Shown: positions 1-9,011 of the stretch, in pieces
Layout of the letters: each line of letters begins with the position of its first letter
How positions within the stretch are numbered: the stretch's first letter is position 1
Origin: Prevotella sp. CAG:1092
GTDB taxonomy: Bacteria > Bacteroidota > Bacteroidia > Bacteroidales > Bacteroidaceae
DNA: 18,831 nucleotides
Direction of reading: 5' to 3'
Assembly (NCBI GenBank): GCA_000436915.1
Contig: HF994107.1
Location: 1 to 18,831 of the forward strand
Notes under the pieces: model-generated
Database searches by the model: none
Seen by the model: the letters and a program-made list of their open reading frames with translations, nothing else
Told to the model about the DNA's origin: nothing
Position numbers and translations under genes: made by a program

Positions 1-8
1 GTATTTCT

Positions 9-39
9 TTTGTTATTCCACTCGTTTGCATTATCTTTG
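9..39 (+). promoter_or_regulatory. Bacteroidetes-type promoter of leuS
   Basis: A -33 element TTTG (9-12) lies 19 bp upstream of a -7 element TATCTTTG (32-39), matching the Bacteroidetes primary sigma consensus TTTG/TAnnTTTG. Transcription would start near 44-46 and leave a leader of about 30 nt before the leuS ATG at 76. The -33 element sits inside a 21-bp block (3-23) that recurs exactly in the helicase promoter at 13159-13179. Confidence 0.75.
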
Positions 40-75
40 CAACTAATTACTATTATAATAAGGTATAAGAAGAAA

Positions 76-2931
76 ATGGAATACAATTTCAGAGACATCG
101 AGAAGAAATGGCAACAGAAATGGGTAGAGAATAAGACCTACCATGTTGTAGAAGATAAAGATAAGAAGAAATTCTATGTACTCAACATGTTCCCTTATCC
201 ATCAGGAGCCGGACTACATGTTGGCCATCCATTAGGATATATAGCAAGCGACATATATGCACGCTACAAGCGTCTGCAAGGTTTCAACGTTTTGAACCCT
301 ATGGGCTACGACGCTTACGGACTTCCTGCTGAACAGTATGCTATTCAGACTGGTCAGCACCCAGAAAAGACTACTGTTACAAATATCAACCGCTATCGCG
401 AGCAGTTGGACAAGATTGGTTTCTCGTTCGACTGGGATCGCGAGGTTCGCACTTGTGCTCCTGAATATTATAAGTGGACACAATGGGCATTCATGAAGAT
501 GTTTAACAGCTTCTATTGCTACTCTTGCCAAAAGGCTCAGCCAATAGAGAAACTCATTAAGCGCTTCGAAGAGAAGGGTAGTGCCGACCTGAATATTGCT
601 CAGAGCGAGGAACTATCGTTTACTGCCGAGGAGTGGAAGGCTATGAGCGAAAAGGAACAGCAGCAGGTGTTGATGAACTATCGTATCGCTTATATGGGCG
701 AAACTATGGTTAACTGGTGTCCAGGACTTGGTACTGTGCTTGCCAACGACGAGGTAGTAGACGGAGTGAGCGAGCGTGGTGGATTCCCTGTAATCCAAAA
801 GAAGATGAAGCAATGGTGCTTGCGCGTTAGTGCTTATGCTCAGCGCTTGCTCGATGGTTTGAATACAGTAGATTGGACAGACTCTATAAAGGAAACTCAG
901 CGCAACTGGATTGGCAGAAGCGAGGGTACTGAGATGCAGTTTAAGGTGGCTGACAAGGATATCGACTTCACTATCTTTACCACTCGTGCCGACACCATCT
1001 TTGGTGTTACATTCATGGTATTGGCTCCAGAGAGCGAACTCGTTCAGCAGCTCACAACAGCAGAGCAGAAGGCTGAGGTTGATGAATACTTGGCTTACGT
1101 GAAGAAGCGTACTGAGCTCGACCGTATGAGCGACCGCAAGGTTACTGGTGTATTCTCAGGTTCTTACGCTATCAATCCTTTCACAGGCGACAAGATTCCT
1201 GTATGGATTTCAGAATATGTACTTGCTGGCTATGGTACAGGCGCTATCATGGCTGTGCCTGCTCACGACTCTCGTGACTATGCTTTTGCCAAGCACTTCG
1301 GATTGCCTATCATTCCTCTTATCGAGGGTGCCGATGTTAGCGAAGAGAGCTTCGACGCTAAGGAGGGTACCGTTTGCAACTCGCCTGCTGAGGGCAAGCA
1401 GACTCTTGATGGTTTCTCTCTCAACGGCTTGAGCGTTAAGGAGGCTATAGCTGCAACAAAGAAGTTTGTTACAGAACATCAGCTTGGAAGAGTGAAGGTG
1501 AACTTCCGTCTTCGCGATGCCATATTCTCTCGTCAGAGATATTGGGGCGAGCCATTCCCTGTTTACTATAAGGACGGCATGCCATATATGATACCAGAGG
1601 AGTGTCTGCCTTTGGAACTTCCTGAAATCGACAAGTATGAGCCAACAGAAACTGGCGAGCCTCCATTGGGCAGAGCTAAGATGTGGGCTTGGGACACTAA
1701 GGAGAATAAGGTTGTTGACAAGCAGTTGGTAGACAACGAGACTGTATTTCCATTGGAGCTCTTCACTATGCCTGGTTTCGCTGGTAGCTCAGCATACTAT
1801 CTGCGCTATATGGATCCTCACAACGACAAGGCTTTGGTTTCTAAGGAAGCTGACGAATACTGGCAGAATGTAGACCTCTACGTAGGTGGTACAGAGCATG
1901 CTACAGGTCACTTGATTTATTCTCGCTTCTGGAACAAGTTCTTGTTCGATAATGGAGTGAGCTGCAAGGAAGAACCATTCCAGAAGCTCGTTAACCAGGG
2001 TATGATTCAGGGTCGTTCAAACTTTGTATATCGTATCAATAGCGACGACCACTCTAAGGCTCCTGTCTTCGTATCGCTTGGTTTGAAAGACCAGTATGAT
2101 ACTACTCCTATCCACGTAGACGTAAACATCGTGCAGAATGACATCCTTGATACAGAGGCTTTCAAGGCTTGGCGTCCTGAATATAACAACGCAGAGTTCA
2201 TCCTCGAAGATGGTAAGTATGTTTGCGGATGGGCAGTAGAGAAGATGTCGAAGTCTATGTTCAACGTTGTAAACCCAGACATGATAGTAGAGAAATATGG
2301 TGCCGACACCTTGCGTCTTTACGAAATGTTCCTCGGTCCTGTAGAGCAGTCGAAGCCATGGGATACTAACGGTATCGATGGTTGCCACCGCTTCTTGAAG
2401 AAGCTTTGGGGACTCTACTTCGGCAGAGCAGAGGGCGAAATTCTTATCAACGACGACGAGCCATCTAAGGAAAGCCTCAAGAGCTTGCACAAGCTCATCA
2501 AGAAGGTAAGCTTGGATATCGAGAACTTCTCATACAACACTTCTATCTCTGCATTTATGATTGCAGTAAGCGAATTGTCGCAGCAAAAGTGCCACAGCCG
2601 CGAAGTATTGAAGACTCTCGCAATATTGATAGCTCCATTTGCTCCTCATATGGCAGAAGAACTTTGGGAAACTCTCGGAGGCGAAGGAAGCATCTGTGAT
2701 GCAGAATGGCCAGTATACAACGAAAGCTACTTGGTGGAGAACGAAGTACAGCTTACCATAAGCTTCAACGGTAAGGCTCGCTATCAGATGACATTCCCTG
2801 CTGACGCTTCAAACGAAGATATACAGAAGACTGTTCTCGCAGACGAGAAAGCTCTTAAGTATATCGATGGCAAGCAGATTGTGAAGGTTATCGTTGTGCC
2901 TAAGAAGATTGTGAATATCGTTATCAAATAA
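76..2931 (+). CDS. leuS: Leucyl-tRNA synthetase
   Basis: Class I aminoacyl-tRNA synthetase that charges tRNA-Leu in the cytoplasm. The 951-residue product has the HIGH-type motif HVGH (48-51) and KMSKS (723-727). The CP1 editing domain carries a threonine-rich TTRADT stretch (302-307; the proline of the common TTRPDT is alanine here) and the editing aspartate in AHD (396-398). It is longer than the E. coli enzyme (860 aa). The extra length lies in an insert after CYSCQKAQ (about 155-215) and a second insert before KMSKS (about 640-715); both look like normal features of the Bacteroidetes form. The ATG at 76 was chosen over the in-frame ATG at 10 because family similarity begins at MEYNFRDIEKKW and the promoter covers 9-39, so an ATG at 10 would lie upstream of the transcript. 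It stands alone, with its own promoter and terminator. Confidence 0.98.
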   Translation: MEYNFRDIEKKWQQKWVENKTYHVVEDKDKKKFYVLNMFPYPSGAGLHVGHPLGYIASDIYARYKRLQGFNVLNPMGYDAYGLPAEQYAIQTGQHPEKTTVTNINRYREQLDKIGFSFDWDREVRTCAPEYYKWTQWAFMKMFNSFYCYSCQKAQPIEKLIKRFEEKGSADLNIAQSEELSFTAEEWKAMSEKEQQQVLMNYRIAYMGETMVNWCPGLGTVLANDEVVDGVSERGGFPVIQKKMKQWCLRVSAYAQRLLDGLNTVDWTDSIKETQRNWIGRSEGTEMQFKVADKDIDFTIFTTRADTIFGVTFMVLAPESELVQQLTTAEQKAEVDEYLAYVKKRTELDRMSDRKVTGVFSGSYAINPFTGDKIPVWISEYVLAGYGTGAIMAVPAHDSRDYAFAKHFGLPIIPLIEGADVSEESFDAKEGTVCNSPAEGKQTLDGFSLNGLSVKEAIAATKKFVTEHQLGRVKVNFRLRDAIFSRQRYWGEPFPVYYKDGMPYMIPEECLPLELPEIDKYEPTETGEPPLGRAKMWAWDTKENKVVDKQLVDNETVFPLELFTMPGFAGSSAYYLRYMDPHNDKALVSKEADEYWQNVDLYVGGTEHATGHLIYSRFWNKFLFDNGVSCKEEPFQKLVNQGMIQGRSNFVYRINSDDHSKAPVFVSLGLKDQYDTTPIHVDVNIVQNDILDTEAFKAWRPEYNNAEFILEDGKYVCGWAVEKMSKSMFNVVNPDMIVEKYGADTLRLYEMFLGPVEQSKPWDTNGIDGCHRFLKKLWGLYFGRAEGEILINDDEPSKESLKSLHKLIKKVSLDIENFSYNTSISAFMIAVSELSQQKCHSREVLKTLAILIAPFAPHMAEELWETLGGEGSICDAEWPVYNESYLVENEVQLTISFNGKARYQMTFPADASNEDIQKTVLADEKALKYIDGKQIVKVIVVPKKIVNIVIK

Positions 2932-2941
2932 GCATAACTTC

Positions 2942-2983
2942 AGCCCTATTGTCTCCACTATCTTTGGGGACAATAGGGCTTTT
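2942..2983 (+). terminator. Rho-independent terminator of leuS
   Basis: Left arm 2942-2957 (starts AGCCCTATTGTC) pairs with right arm 2965-2980 (ends GACAATAGGGCT). The stem is 16 bp with one G-U pair, the loop is 7 nt and a short T run follows. It starts 10 bp after the leuS stop. Confidence 0.92.
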
Positions 2984-3011
2984 AATTTCCATGTATAACT
3001 ATACATCCTTG

Positions 3012-3030
3012 ACGACTCTTTAAGAGTTGT
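3012..3030. promoter_or_regulatory. 19-bp dyad upstream of the YitT-led operon
   Basis: ACGACTCTT (3012-3020), one central T, then AAGAGTTGT (3022-3030). This is a near-perfect dyad with one non-Watson-Crick position, ending 26 bp before the first ATG of the operon. The single-base loop makes an RNA hairpin unlikely, so a dimeric repressor or activator site is the better guess. No clear TAnnTTTG element was found in this leader, so the operon promoter is not identified. Confidence 0.4.
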
Positions 3031-3056
3031 AGCATAAAAACAAAAAATCGCTCCCT

Positions 3057-3989
3057 ATGAAAATGACAAAGCAAGATTTAATATATGAGGTTAGAGACTA
3101 TTTCAACATCACGTTGGGATTGATGCTTTATACCTTGGGCTTCACAGTATTTCTGTTGCCATACGAGATTGTGACGGGAGGAATAGCCGGTATTAGTGCT
3201 ATCGTATTCTATAGCACGGGATTTCCTGTGCAATACACATTCTTTATCATCAATGCCGCTCTTATCATCCTTGCACTAAAAACGTTGGGATGGAAATTCC
3301 TTACCAAAACCATCTATGCCACATTCATGCTCACCTTTATGCTCGAATTGGCTCAAGAGATTGTGGTTCAGCCCGATGGCACATTCTATAAGCTACTGGG
3401 CGAAGGCAACGACTTTATGTCGCTGGTGATAGGATGTATCATCACGGGTACGGCGCTGGCAGTAGTATTTCTAAATAATGGTAGTACTGGCGGTACGGAT
3501 ATTGTGGCAGCAGTAGTAAACAAATTCCATAACATATCGCTCGGTAAAGCACTTATCATGGTTGACTTCTGCATCATAGGCAGCTGTTTGTTTATAGATT
3601 CTTTTGGAGCTATCGACCTTAGATTCCGCAAAGTGGTATTTGGTTTGTGTACCATGCTTATAGAATGTCTGATGCTCGACTATGTGATGTATTGGCAACG
3701 CCAGTCGGTACAATTTATGATATTCTCAAAGAAATATCAAGAGATAGCCTTTGCCATAAGTCGCAAGACCGACCACACGCTAACCATCCTCGATGGTCAT
3801 GGCTTTTGGACAGGTCGCCCTACCAAGGTGCTTTGCTTGTTGGCAAAGAAGCGCGAGAGTGTGCAGATATTCCGTATAGTAAAACAAATAGACCCTAACG
3901 CCTTTGTGAGCCAAAGCTCGGTAATAGGAGTATATGGCGAAGGCTTCGACGAAATGAAAGTTAAAGTAAAGGAAGACGAAAAAATATGA
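3057..3989 (+). CDS. YitT family membrane protein (DUF161 plus DUF2179)
   Basis: Integral inner-membrane protein of 310 residues. The first two thirds hold about six hydrophobic segments (roughly 18-34, 38-57, 60-78, 86-104, 120-139, 165-182), with the family-typical glycine-rich stretch VTGGIAGISAI. A soluble C-terminal domain (about 217-300) resembles DUF2179, a PII-like fold, and includes the string HGFWTGRPTKVL. The molecular function of the family is not established; members are often annotated as possible transporters. The start could be the ATG at 3057 or the one at 3063; neither has a clear ribosome-binding site. The stop overlaps the rdgB start by 4 bp (ATGA), so translation of the two is likely coupled. 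This is the first gene of a six-gene plus-strand run reaching 9941. Confidence 0.9.
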   Translation: MKMTKQDLIYEVRDYFNITLGLMLYTLGFTVFLLPYEIVTGGIAGISAIVFYSTGFPVQYTFFIINAALIILALKTLGWKFLTKTIYATFMLTFMLELAQEIVVQPDGTFYKLLGEGNDFMSLVIGCIITGTALAVVFLNNGSTGGTDIVAAVVNKFHNISLGKALIMVDFCIIGSCLFIDSFGAIDLRFRKVVFGLCTMLIECLMLDYVMYWQRQSVQFMIFSKKYQEIAFAISRKTDHTLTILDGHGFWTGRPTKVLCLLAKKRESVQIFRIVKQIDPNAFVSQSSVIGVYGEGFDEMKVKVKEDEKI

Positions 3990-4597
3990 AAATAGTATTT
4001 GCTACAAATAATCAGCATAAGTTGCAAGAGATACGCGATATCCTTGGCAGCGAGTTTGAAATAGTATCGCTAAAGGATATTGGTTGCGACGTGGATATTC
4101 CTGAAACGGGCAACACCCTTGAAGAGAATGCCATGCAGAAGGCACAATATGTTTACGACCACTACAACCTCAGCTGTTTTGCTGACGATACTGGTCTTGA
4201 GGTAGAGGCATTGAATGGTGAGCCTGGTGTGCATAGTGCACGATATGCAGAAGGTACCGACCATGATAGCGAAGCCAATATGGCAAAGCTACTTCGCAAC
4301 CTCGAAGGCAAAGACAACCGTAAGGCTCGTTTCCGCACAGTTATAGCATTAATACAGAAGCAGGATGTTTGCCCTTGCGGATGCACAAGCATAAAGAAGG
4401 TAAACAGATTTGAAGGTATCGTTGACGGTAGCATAGCTACAGAGAAGCATGGTACTGCAGGCTTCGGCTACGATCCTATCTTTGTACCAGAAGGCTACGA
4501 CAAGAGCTTTGCAGAACTTGGCGAAAGCATCAAGAATGGCATCAGCCATAGAGCAAGAGCCGTGGCTAAGCTTGCAGAATATCTTAAGCAGAAATAA
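3986..4597 (+). CDS. rdgB: Non-canonical purine NTP pyrophosphatase (RdgB/HAM1)
   Basis: House-cleaning nucleotidase that hydrolyses dITP, ITP and XTP to the monophosphates and pyrophosphate, keeping deaminated purines out of DNA and RNA. The 203-residue product opens with the family motif ATNNQHKL (6-13). It also has DDTGLEVEAL, the GTAGFGYDPIF loop and the closing SFAELGESIKNGISHRARA. Unusual: where many homologues have a short turn before the FEGIVDG strand, this protein has an inserted cysteine cluster CPCGC (129-133). The upstream overlap is ATGA, and the next gene begins 14 bp after its stop. Its place in an operon with surface-glycan genes may be positional only. Confidence 0.95.
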   Translation: MKIVFATNNQHKLQEIRDILGSEFEIVSLKDIGCDVDIPETGNTLEENAMQKAQYVYDHYNLSCFADDTGLEVEALNGEPGVHSARYAEGTDHDSEANMAKLLRNLEGKDNRKARFRTVIALIQKQDVCPCGCTSIKKVNRFEGIVDGSIATEKHGTAGFGYDPIFVPEGYDKSFAELGESIKNGISHRARAVAKLAEYLKQK

Positions 4598-4611
4598 TGC
4601 TAACATAGCTC

Positions 4612-5499
4612 ATGATAAGCAAACTTTCGATACTTATCCCCACATATAATAAGGTATGTCTTGGGCTTGTAGAATCATTACAAGCCCAAGCTTCATTATT
4701 ATCTGATTTTCATTACGAGATTATCGTTGCCGACGATGGCTCTACAGACAATTCTACTATAGAAGCTAACAAAGCTATAAACAAACTACCAAACTGCCAA
4801 TATATAGAGAGAAACATCAATATAGGCAGAGCTGCTATCCGCAATTTCTTGGCTCAAGAGGCTAAATATGCTTGGTTGCTGTATATAGACAGCAATATGA
4901 GCGTAGTTAGCAACGATTATATTGCCAAATATCATTCTTGCAAAGAGCACGACGTGATATATGGAGGATATAAGATAGATAGAAATCAGCCACAGCTGAA
5001 AGGCAATCTAAGATATATCTTTGAGTGTGCAGCCCAACAAAACGAAGATTATACTCTACGCCAGAATAATCCTTATGCCGACTTCCATACCTCAAACTTC
5101 GTCATCAAACGCAACATAATGCTTACTCATCCTTTCGATGAGCGATTCAAGAAGTATGGCTATGAGGATGTGTTGTTTGGTAAGACTCTTAAGGAATACA
5201 ACATAAAGATTGAGCATATAGATAATGTATTAGGCTACGACAACTTTACTTCCAACTACTCTTTTATCCTTAAAACCGAGGAAAGTCTGCATACACTATA
5301 TCAGTTTAAGGATGAACTACAAGGGTATTCCAAGATTATCCGCTATGCAAACCATCTTGAGCGTTGGCATGTAAGCTGTTTATGTAAAAAACTGTTTCCA
5401 CTACTAAGTCTTGGCATAAAAGCAAGGCTTACGGGCAATAAACCAAACATTTTTCTGTTTAATGTATATAAACTAATGTATTATATATCACTCTCATGA
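4612..5499 (+). CDS. Glycosyltransferase family 2 protein
   Basis: A 295-residue GT-A fold enzyme, probably cytoplasmic or peripheral to the membrane, transferring a sugar from a nucleotide-sugar. The N-terminus LSILIPTYNK and the nucleotide-binding DDGSTD (41-46) are typical of GT2. The usual metal-binding DxD appears as D-S-N (93-95) in LLYIDSNMS, so its second aspartate is replaced. A GYEDVLFG motif (183-190) provides the conserved ED pair seen in GT2 and GT7-like C-terminal regions as the likely catalytic base. No membrane segment is evident. The stop overlaps the start of the porZ-like gene by ATGA. The sugar and acceptor cannot be named; context suggests surface glycan synthesis. Confidence 0.88.
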   Translation: MISKLSILIPTYNKVCLGLVESLQAQASLLSDFHYEIIVADDGSTDNSTIEANKAINKLPNCQYIERNINIGRAAIRNFLAQEAKYAWLLYIDSNMSVVSNDYIAKYHSCKEHDVIYGGYKIDRNQPQLKGNLRYIFECAAQQNEDYTLRQNNPYADFHTSNFVIKRNIMLTHPFDERFKKYGYEDVLFGKTLKEYNIKIEHIDNVLGYDNFTSNYSFILKTEESLHTLYQFKDELQGYSKIIRYANHLERWHVSCLCKKLFPLLSLGIKARLTGNKPNIFLFNVYKLMYYISLS

Positions 5500-7535
5500 A
5501 AAAAATAGTTTTAGCATTCATCACCATATTATTATCCACAGTTTCTATGCTTGCTGATGGCGTAGGAACATGGAAAAACTATCTTTCTTACTATGAGCCT
5601 ACAGAGATAGAAAAGGGTAGTGGCAATATGCTATATGTATTGGCTTCCAACGGATTATACACATATAATACCAATGATCAAAGCCTTCAGACCTTTGACA
5701 AAACGAATGGTTTGTCGGATTGTACAATCTCGCATATCAAATGGAATAAGAATACTAAGAATCTTATTATAGTCTATGATAATGCCAACATCGACATAAT
5801 GTATGGCAATAGTAATAGCGATGTTGTAAACATCTCCGACTATTATTCTAAATCGATGACAGAAGACAAGACCGTTAACAACATATATATATATGGTAAG
5901 CACGCCTTGTTGGCTACCGCATTCGGTATCGTTGACGTGAATATGGAAAATTGTGAGATAAGCAATACATATAATATAGGTATCAACGTAGACTATTGCT
6001 ATATAAATAATAATACCATCTATGCCGCTTCTAAGAGAAATGGCACATACACTTGCAGCATGAGCCAAAACATGCTTGATAAGAACAATTGGAAGCGAAC
6101 AGCTAACTATACAGCTCAGAAGACAGAAGATAAAACCGAACTATTTAATATAGTAAAGACATTACAACCAGGCGGACCTAAGTTTAATAACTTCGGTTGC
6201 TTGAAATATAAGTTTGGACAATTGTATACTTGTGGTAGTGCTCTAAATACAAACAACTTAGGTTGCATACAAGTATTGAATAATGATAATTGGATTATAT
6301 ATCAAGATAATATTCAAAATGTTACCAACATAAAATATCTTGCCACAGCCTCTATAGCCATAGATCCAAAAGATAAAAATCATGTTTTTGCTTCAGGCAG
6401 AACAGGTATATATGAATTTCAAAATGGTAGCTTCGTAAAACATTTCACAGAAGGCAATAGTCCACTAACTGTAGCTTCAACAATTAAACCAACTGACCCT
6501 TATAAATTATTATATATACTTGCTCAAACTGTAGAATATGATAAGGAAGGCAACTTATGGGCTTTGACAAGTCAGACTGCTACTGACAAGCCTTATATGT
6601 TGGAATATACAACAGGTAAAGAATGGAAAACATGGAGTAATAGTGAGTTGGTTTACAATGATGTAATCCATAACAGAAAATATTCTATGCCTAACATGAC
6701 TAACTTAACTTTTGATAGTCGTGGGCTAATGTGGTTTGTAAACGACAACTGGCAAACACCTTCAGCATATTGCTATCAACCATCTACAGAAGGTATAAAT
6801 GGATTTAAAACATTCGTAAACCAAGATGGAACTTCTCTTGTAATAACATACGTTAGATGTGTGGCTGAAGATAAGAATGGCGATATGTGGATAGGCACAA
6901 ACCAAGGTCCATTATTGCTTGAACAATCAAAGATTACAGAAAAAAATCCTCTGTTTACACAAGTTAAAGTTCCTCGCAACGATGGCACCAACTATGCCGA
7001 TTATCTTCTCTCTGGCGTTGACATAGCAAGCATCGCTGTTGACGGAGGTAATAGAAAATGGTTTGGCACCTATGGCAACGGAGTATATCTTATTAGCAAT
7101 GACAACATAAAAGAAATACAGCATTTCACTACAGATAATAGTAGTCTGCTATCAAATAATGTGTTGGCAATAGCTATCAACGACAATACTGGCGAAGTAT
7201 ACTTCGGTACAGATAAGGGATTATGCTCATATATGAGCGATGCTTCAGAACCTGCCGAGGTTATGAATAAAGATAATGTATATGCATATCCAAATCCTGT
7301 ACGCCCAGATTATACAGGACTTATCACCGTGGTAGGACTATCTATGAATGCCGACGTAAAAGTGGTTACATCAAGTGGCGCCCTTGTTGCTCAAGGACGT
7401 AGCAATGGTGGTAGCTTTACATGGGATGGCAACGACCTCAGTGGTAAGCGTGTGGCTTCTGGAATCTATATGGTAGAAGCAGCTACAGAAACAGGCGAGA
7501 AAGGTGTAGTATGCAAGATCGCAATAGTAAATTGA
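5496..7535 (+). CDS. porZ: PorZ-like beta-propeller protein with T9SS C-terminal domain
   Basis: Predicted exported protein of 679 residues. A signal peptide (about 1-20, MKKIVLAFITILLSTVSMLA) is followed by a PorZ-type N-terminal propeller region (GVGTWKNYLSYYEPTE onward). A second region carries regulator-propeller repeats such as MWIGTNQG, KWFGTYGNGVYL and VYFGTDKGLCSY. The C-terminal beta-sandwich (about 595-679), with YAYPNPVRPDYTG and ending in a GIYMVEA-type strand, is a type A type IX secretion sorting domain. In P. gingivalis PorZ (776 aa) sits at the cell surface with the PorU sortase and binds A-LPS. This copy is somewhat shorter. It lies between glycosyltransferase genes, with an ATGA overlap upstream and a 5-bp gap downstream. 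The alternative is a generic two-component-regulator-propeller protein with a CTD; the N-terminal similarity makes PorZ the better call. Confidence 0.82.
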   Translation: MKKIVLAFITILLSTVSMLADGVGTWKNYLSYYEPTEIEKGSGNMLYVLASNGLYTYNTNDQSLQTFDKTNGLSDCTISHIKWNKNTKNLIIVYDNANIDIMYGNSNSDVVNISDYYSKSMTEDKTVNNIYIYGKHALLATAFGIVDVNMENCEISNTYNIGINVDYCYINNNTIYAASKRNGTYTCSMSQNMLDKNNWKRTANYTAQKTEDKTELFNIVKTLQPGGPKFNNFGCLKYKFGQLYTCGSALNTNNLGCIQVLNNDNWIIYQDNIQNVTNIKYLATASIAIDPKDKNHVFASGRTGIYEFQNGSFVKHFTEGNSPLTVASTIKPTDPYKLLYILAQTVEYDKEGNLWALTSQTATDKPYMLEYTTGKEWKTWSNSELVYNDVIHNRKYSMPNMTNLTFDSRGLMWFVNDNWQTPSAYCYQPSTEGINGFKTFVNQDGTSLVITYVRCVAEDKNGDMWIGTNQGPLLLEQSKITEKNPLFTQVKVPRNDGTNYADYLLSGVDIASIAVDGGNRKWFGTYGNGVYLISNDNIKEIQHFTTDNSSLLSNNVLAIAINDNTGEVYFGTDKGLCSYMSDASEPAEVMNKDNVYAYPNPVRPDYTGLITVVGLSMNADVKVVTSSGALVAQGRSNGGSFTWDGNDLSGKRVASGIYMVEAATETGEKGVVCKIAIVN

Positions 7536-7540
7536 TATAT

Positions 7541-8974
7541 ATGAAAAGAACAATTAAAAGAATAGCTATAGCAAATCCTGTACTCTTTGCTATATTTTTG
7601 TCGGCACCTATAGTATTGTTGGCAATTGCACAGATACTTCCAACCTTCGATGATTGGACTACACTCTCTTCACCTAACTACGATAAGGAATATCTAAAGT
7701 ATTTCCTTCCTTTCGGTACTGTATGGCGCCCAGGCGACGCGCTATTAGGATACATAAATGCTATCAACTACAAAGGATTTCCTATACTCAACCACATATT
7801 AATATACATGGCTCATTTAGCGAGCACATTTATAGTATATAGAATAACAAAGGTTGCTGGCTTTAATAAGTTATCCACAAACTTATCAACGCTATTCTTT
7901 TATCTTTCTCCATGCGTATGTGGCACCATATATAGTTGTGACGCACTAAACCAAACCTACTCACATCTATGGGGAATTGCAGCTGTGTATTCTTACCTTA
8001 TATATAATAACAAGAAAAGATACATACTTTGGACTATATTTATATTTCTTGCTGCACTATCCAAAGATAATGGAATAGCATGGAGCATAGTTCCACCAAT
8101 AGTAGCCATAGGCTTAGGTAAAGAGAGTTCTAAAGGTATTCTTAAGTCAATAGCTTTTGGACTTGGTATAGCTATTGTTTATGCCGTTATTAGATTATCT
8201 CTGCCAACAACCTATATCAATAATGGTTCTCACTTAGAACAAATGATGAACATTGGCAGTAAGATTAAAGGACTTGTTACATGGATAGGATATACATGGT
8301 TTGCTGCCGATTATATTTATATAGTGCATGAGAAAAGCAGAAACATCATATTATTTCTAATAACATTCTTGCTCTCAGCACCATACATATTATATTGTTT
8401 CTTTAGCAATATCAAAAACTTGGCAAAGCAGTCTACAATATTTTTATTATTAGCAATAGTTATCACCGCTTCACCCAACTTGCTGATAAGTATGAGTGTG
8501 ATGAATGCTTATTGCACCTTAGGATTGGCAGCAATACTTATTGGATATCTTATCAACAATAATGTGGATAAACATAGGATAATAACAATATTAGCTATAT
8601 TCTATGTATGCACAGCCATATTTACAGACATCCACCATTGGTATAAATCATGGCAAACATCATTGCCATCGAAATATATATCCGAAGAGATAATAAAGAA
8701 GACTGGTAAACCTGTTTCAAAGGCTTATTGTATATTGATAAACAACGAAAAGAAATATTCTTCATTCTGTGTGCCTACCGACGAAACTGTAGGGTGGGGA
8801 ATAGCTATGATGCATGCCACAGGCTACAAATGGCCACAAGAGGTTAAAGATACTACACTATCTATAACAGATGCCACACCTGATTATATTAATAAACTAT
8901 CATCAGCTGCTCTTAAAAATGGCTATGAGTGTGTATGGATAGTATACCCAGATAGTACAAGCGTTATTCGATGA
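7541..8974 (+). CDS. Polytopic membrane protein, probable GT-C glycosyltransferase
   Basis: A 477-residue protein with roughly ten or more hydrophobic segments. After the first one, the loop contains FDDW (36-39), an acidic pair in the position where GT-C enzymes and GtrII-like glucosyltransferases hold their catalytic aspartates. An LSKDNGIA string (from about residue 173) resembles the SKE-type motif of protein O-mannosyltransferase-like GT-C proteins. Such enzymes act on the periplasmic face and use a polyprenyl-phosphate sugar. The next gene encodes a GtrB/DPM1-like enzyme that would make that donor, which supports the assignment. The ATG at 7541 was preferred over 7511 because it starts 5 bp after the porZ stop and places basic residues before the first membrane segment. 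The family call is inference from motifs. Confidence 0.68.
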   Translation: MKRTIKRIAIANPVLFAIFLSAPIVLLAIAQILPTFDDWTTLSSPNYDKEYLKYFLPFGTVWRPGDALLGYINAINYKGFPILNHILIYMAHLASTFIVYRITKVAGFNKLSTNLSTLFFYLSPCVCGTIYSCDALNQTYSHLWGIAAVYSYLIYNNKKRYILWTIFIFLAALSKDNGIAWSIVPPIVAIGLGKESSKGILKSIAFGLGIAIVYAVIRLSLPTTYINNGSHLEQMMNIGSKIKGLVTWIGYTWFAADYIYIVHEKSRNIILFLITFLLSAPYILYCFFSNIKNLAKQSTIFLLLAIVITASPNLLISMSVMNAYCTLGLAAILIGYLINNNVDKHRIITILAIFYVCTAIFTDIHHWYKSWQTSLPSKYISEEIIKKTGKPVSKAYCILINNEKKYSSFCVPTDETVGWGIAMMHATGYKWPQEVKDTTLSITDATPDYINKLSSAALKNGYECVWIVYPDSTSVIR

Positions 8975-9011
8975 TAACGATAATAAAATAATAGAAAACA
9001 AGCATATATCA

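Noticed and set aside
10..75. In-frame 22-codon N-terminal extension of leuS starting at the ATG at 10
   Set aside because: The segment overlaps the -33 and -7 promoter elements and has no similarity to LeuRS; the ATG at 76 fits the family start.
2017..2490. 157-codon open frame on the minus strand inside leuS
   Set aside because: It is antisense to a well-conserved gene, shows no recognisable domain, and has a composition expected of a shadow frame.
5496..8974. Recent horizontal transfer of the porZ and GT-C genes, suggested by their A/T-rich codons
   Set aside because: The porZ-like gene is a core Bacteroidetes family, and the composition shift is modest and could reflect strand bias or lower expression; no mobile element or att-like repeat flanks it.
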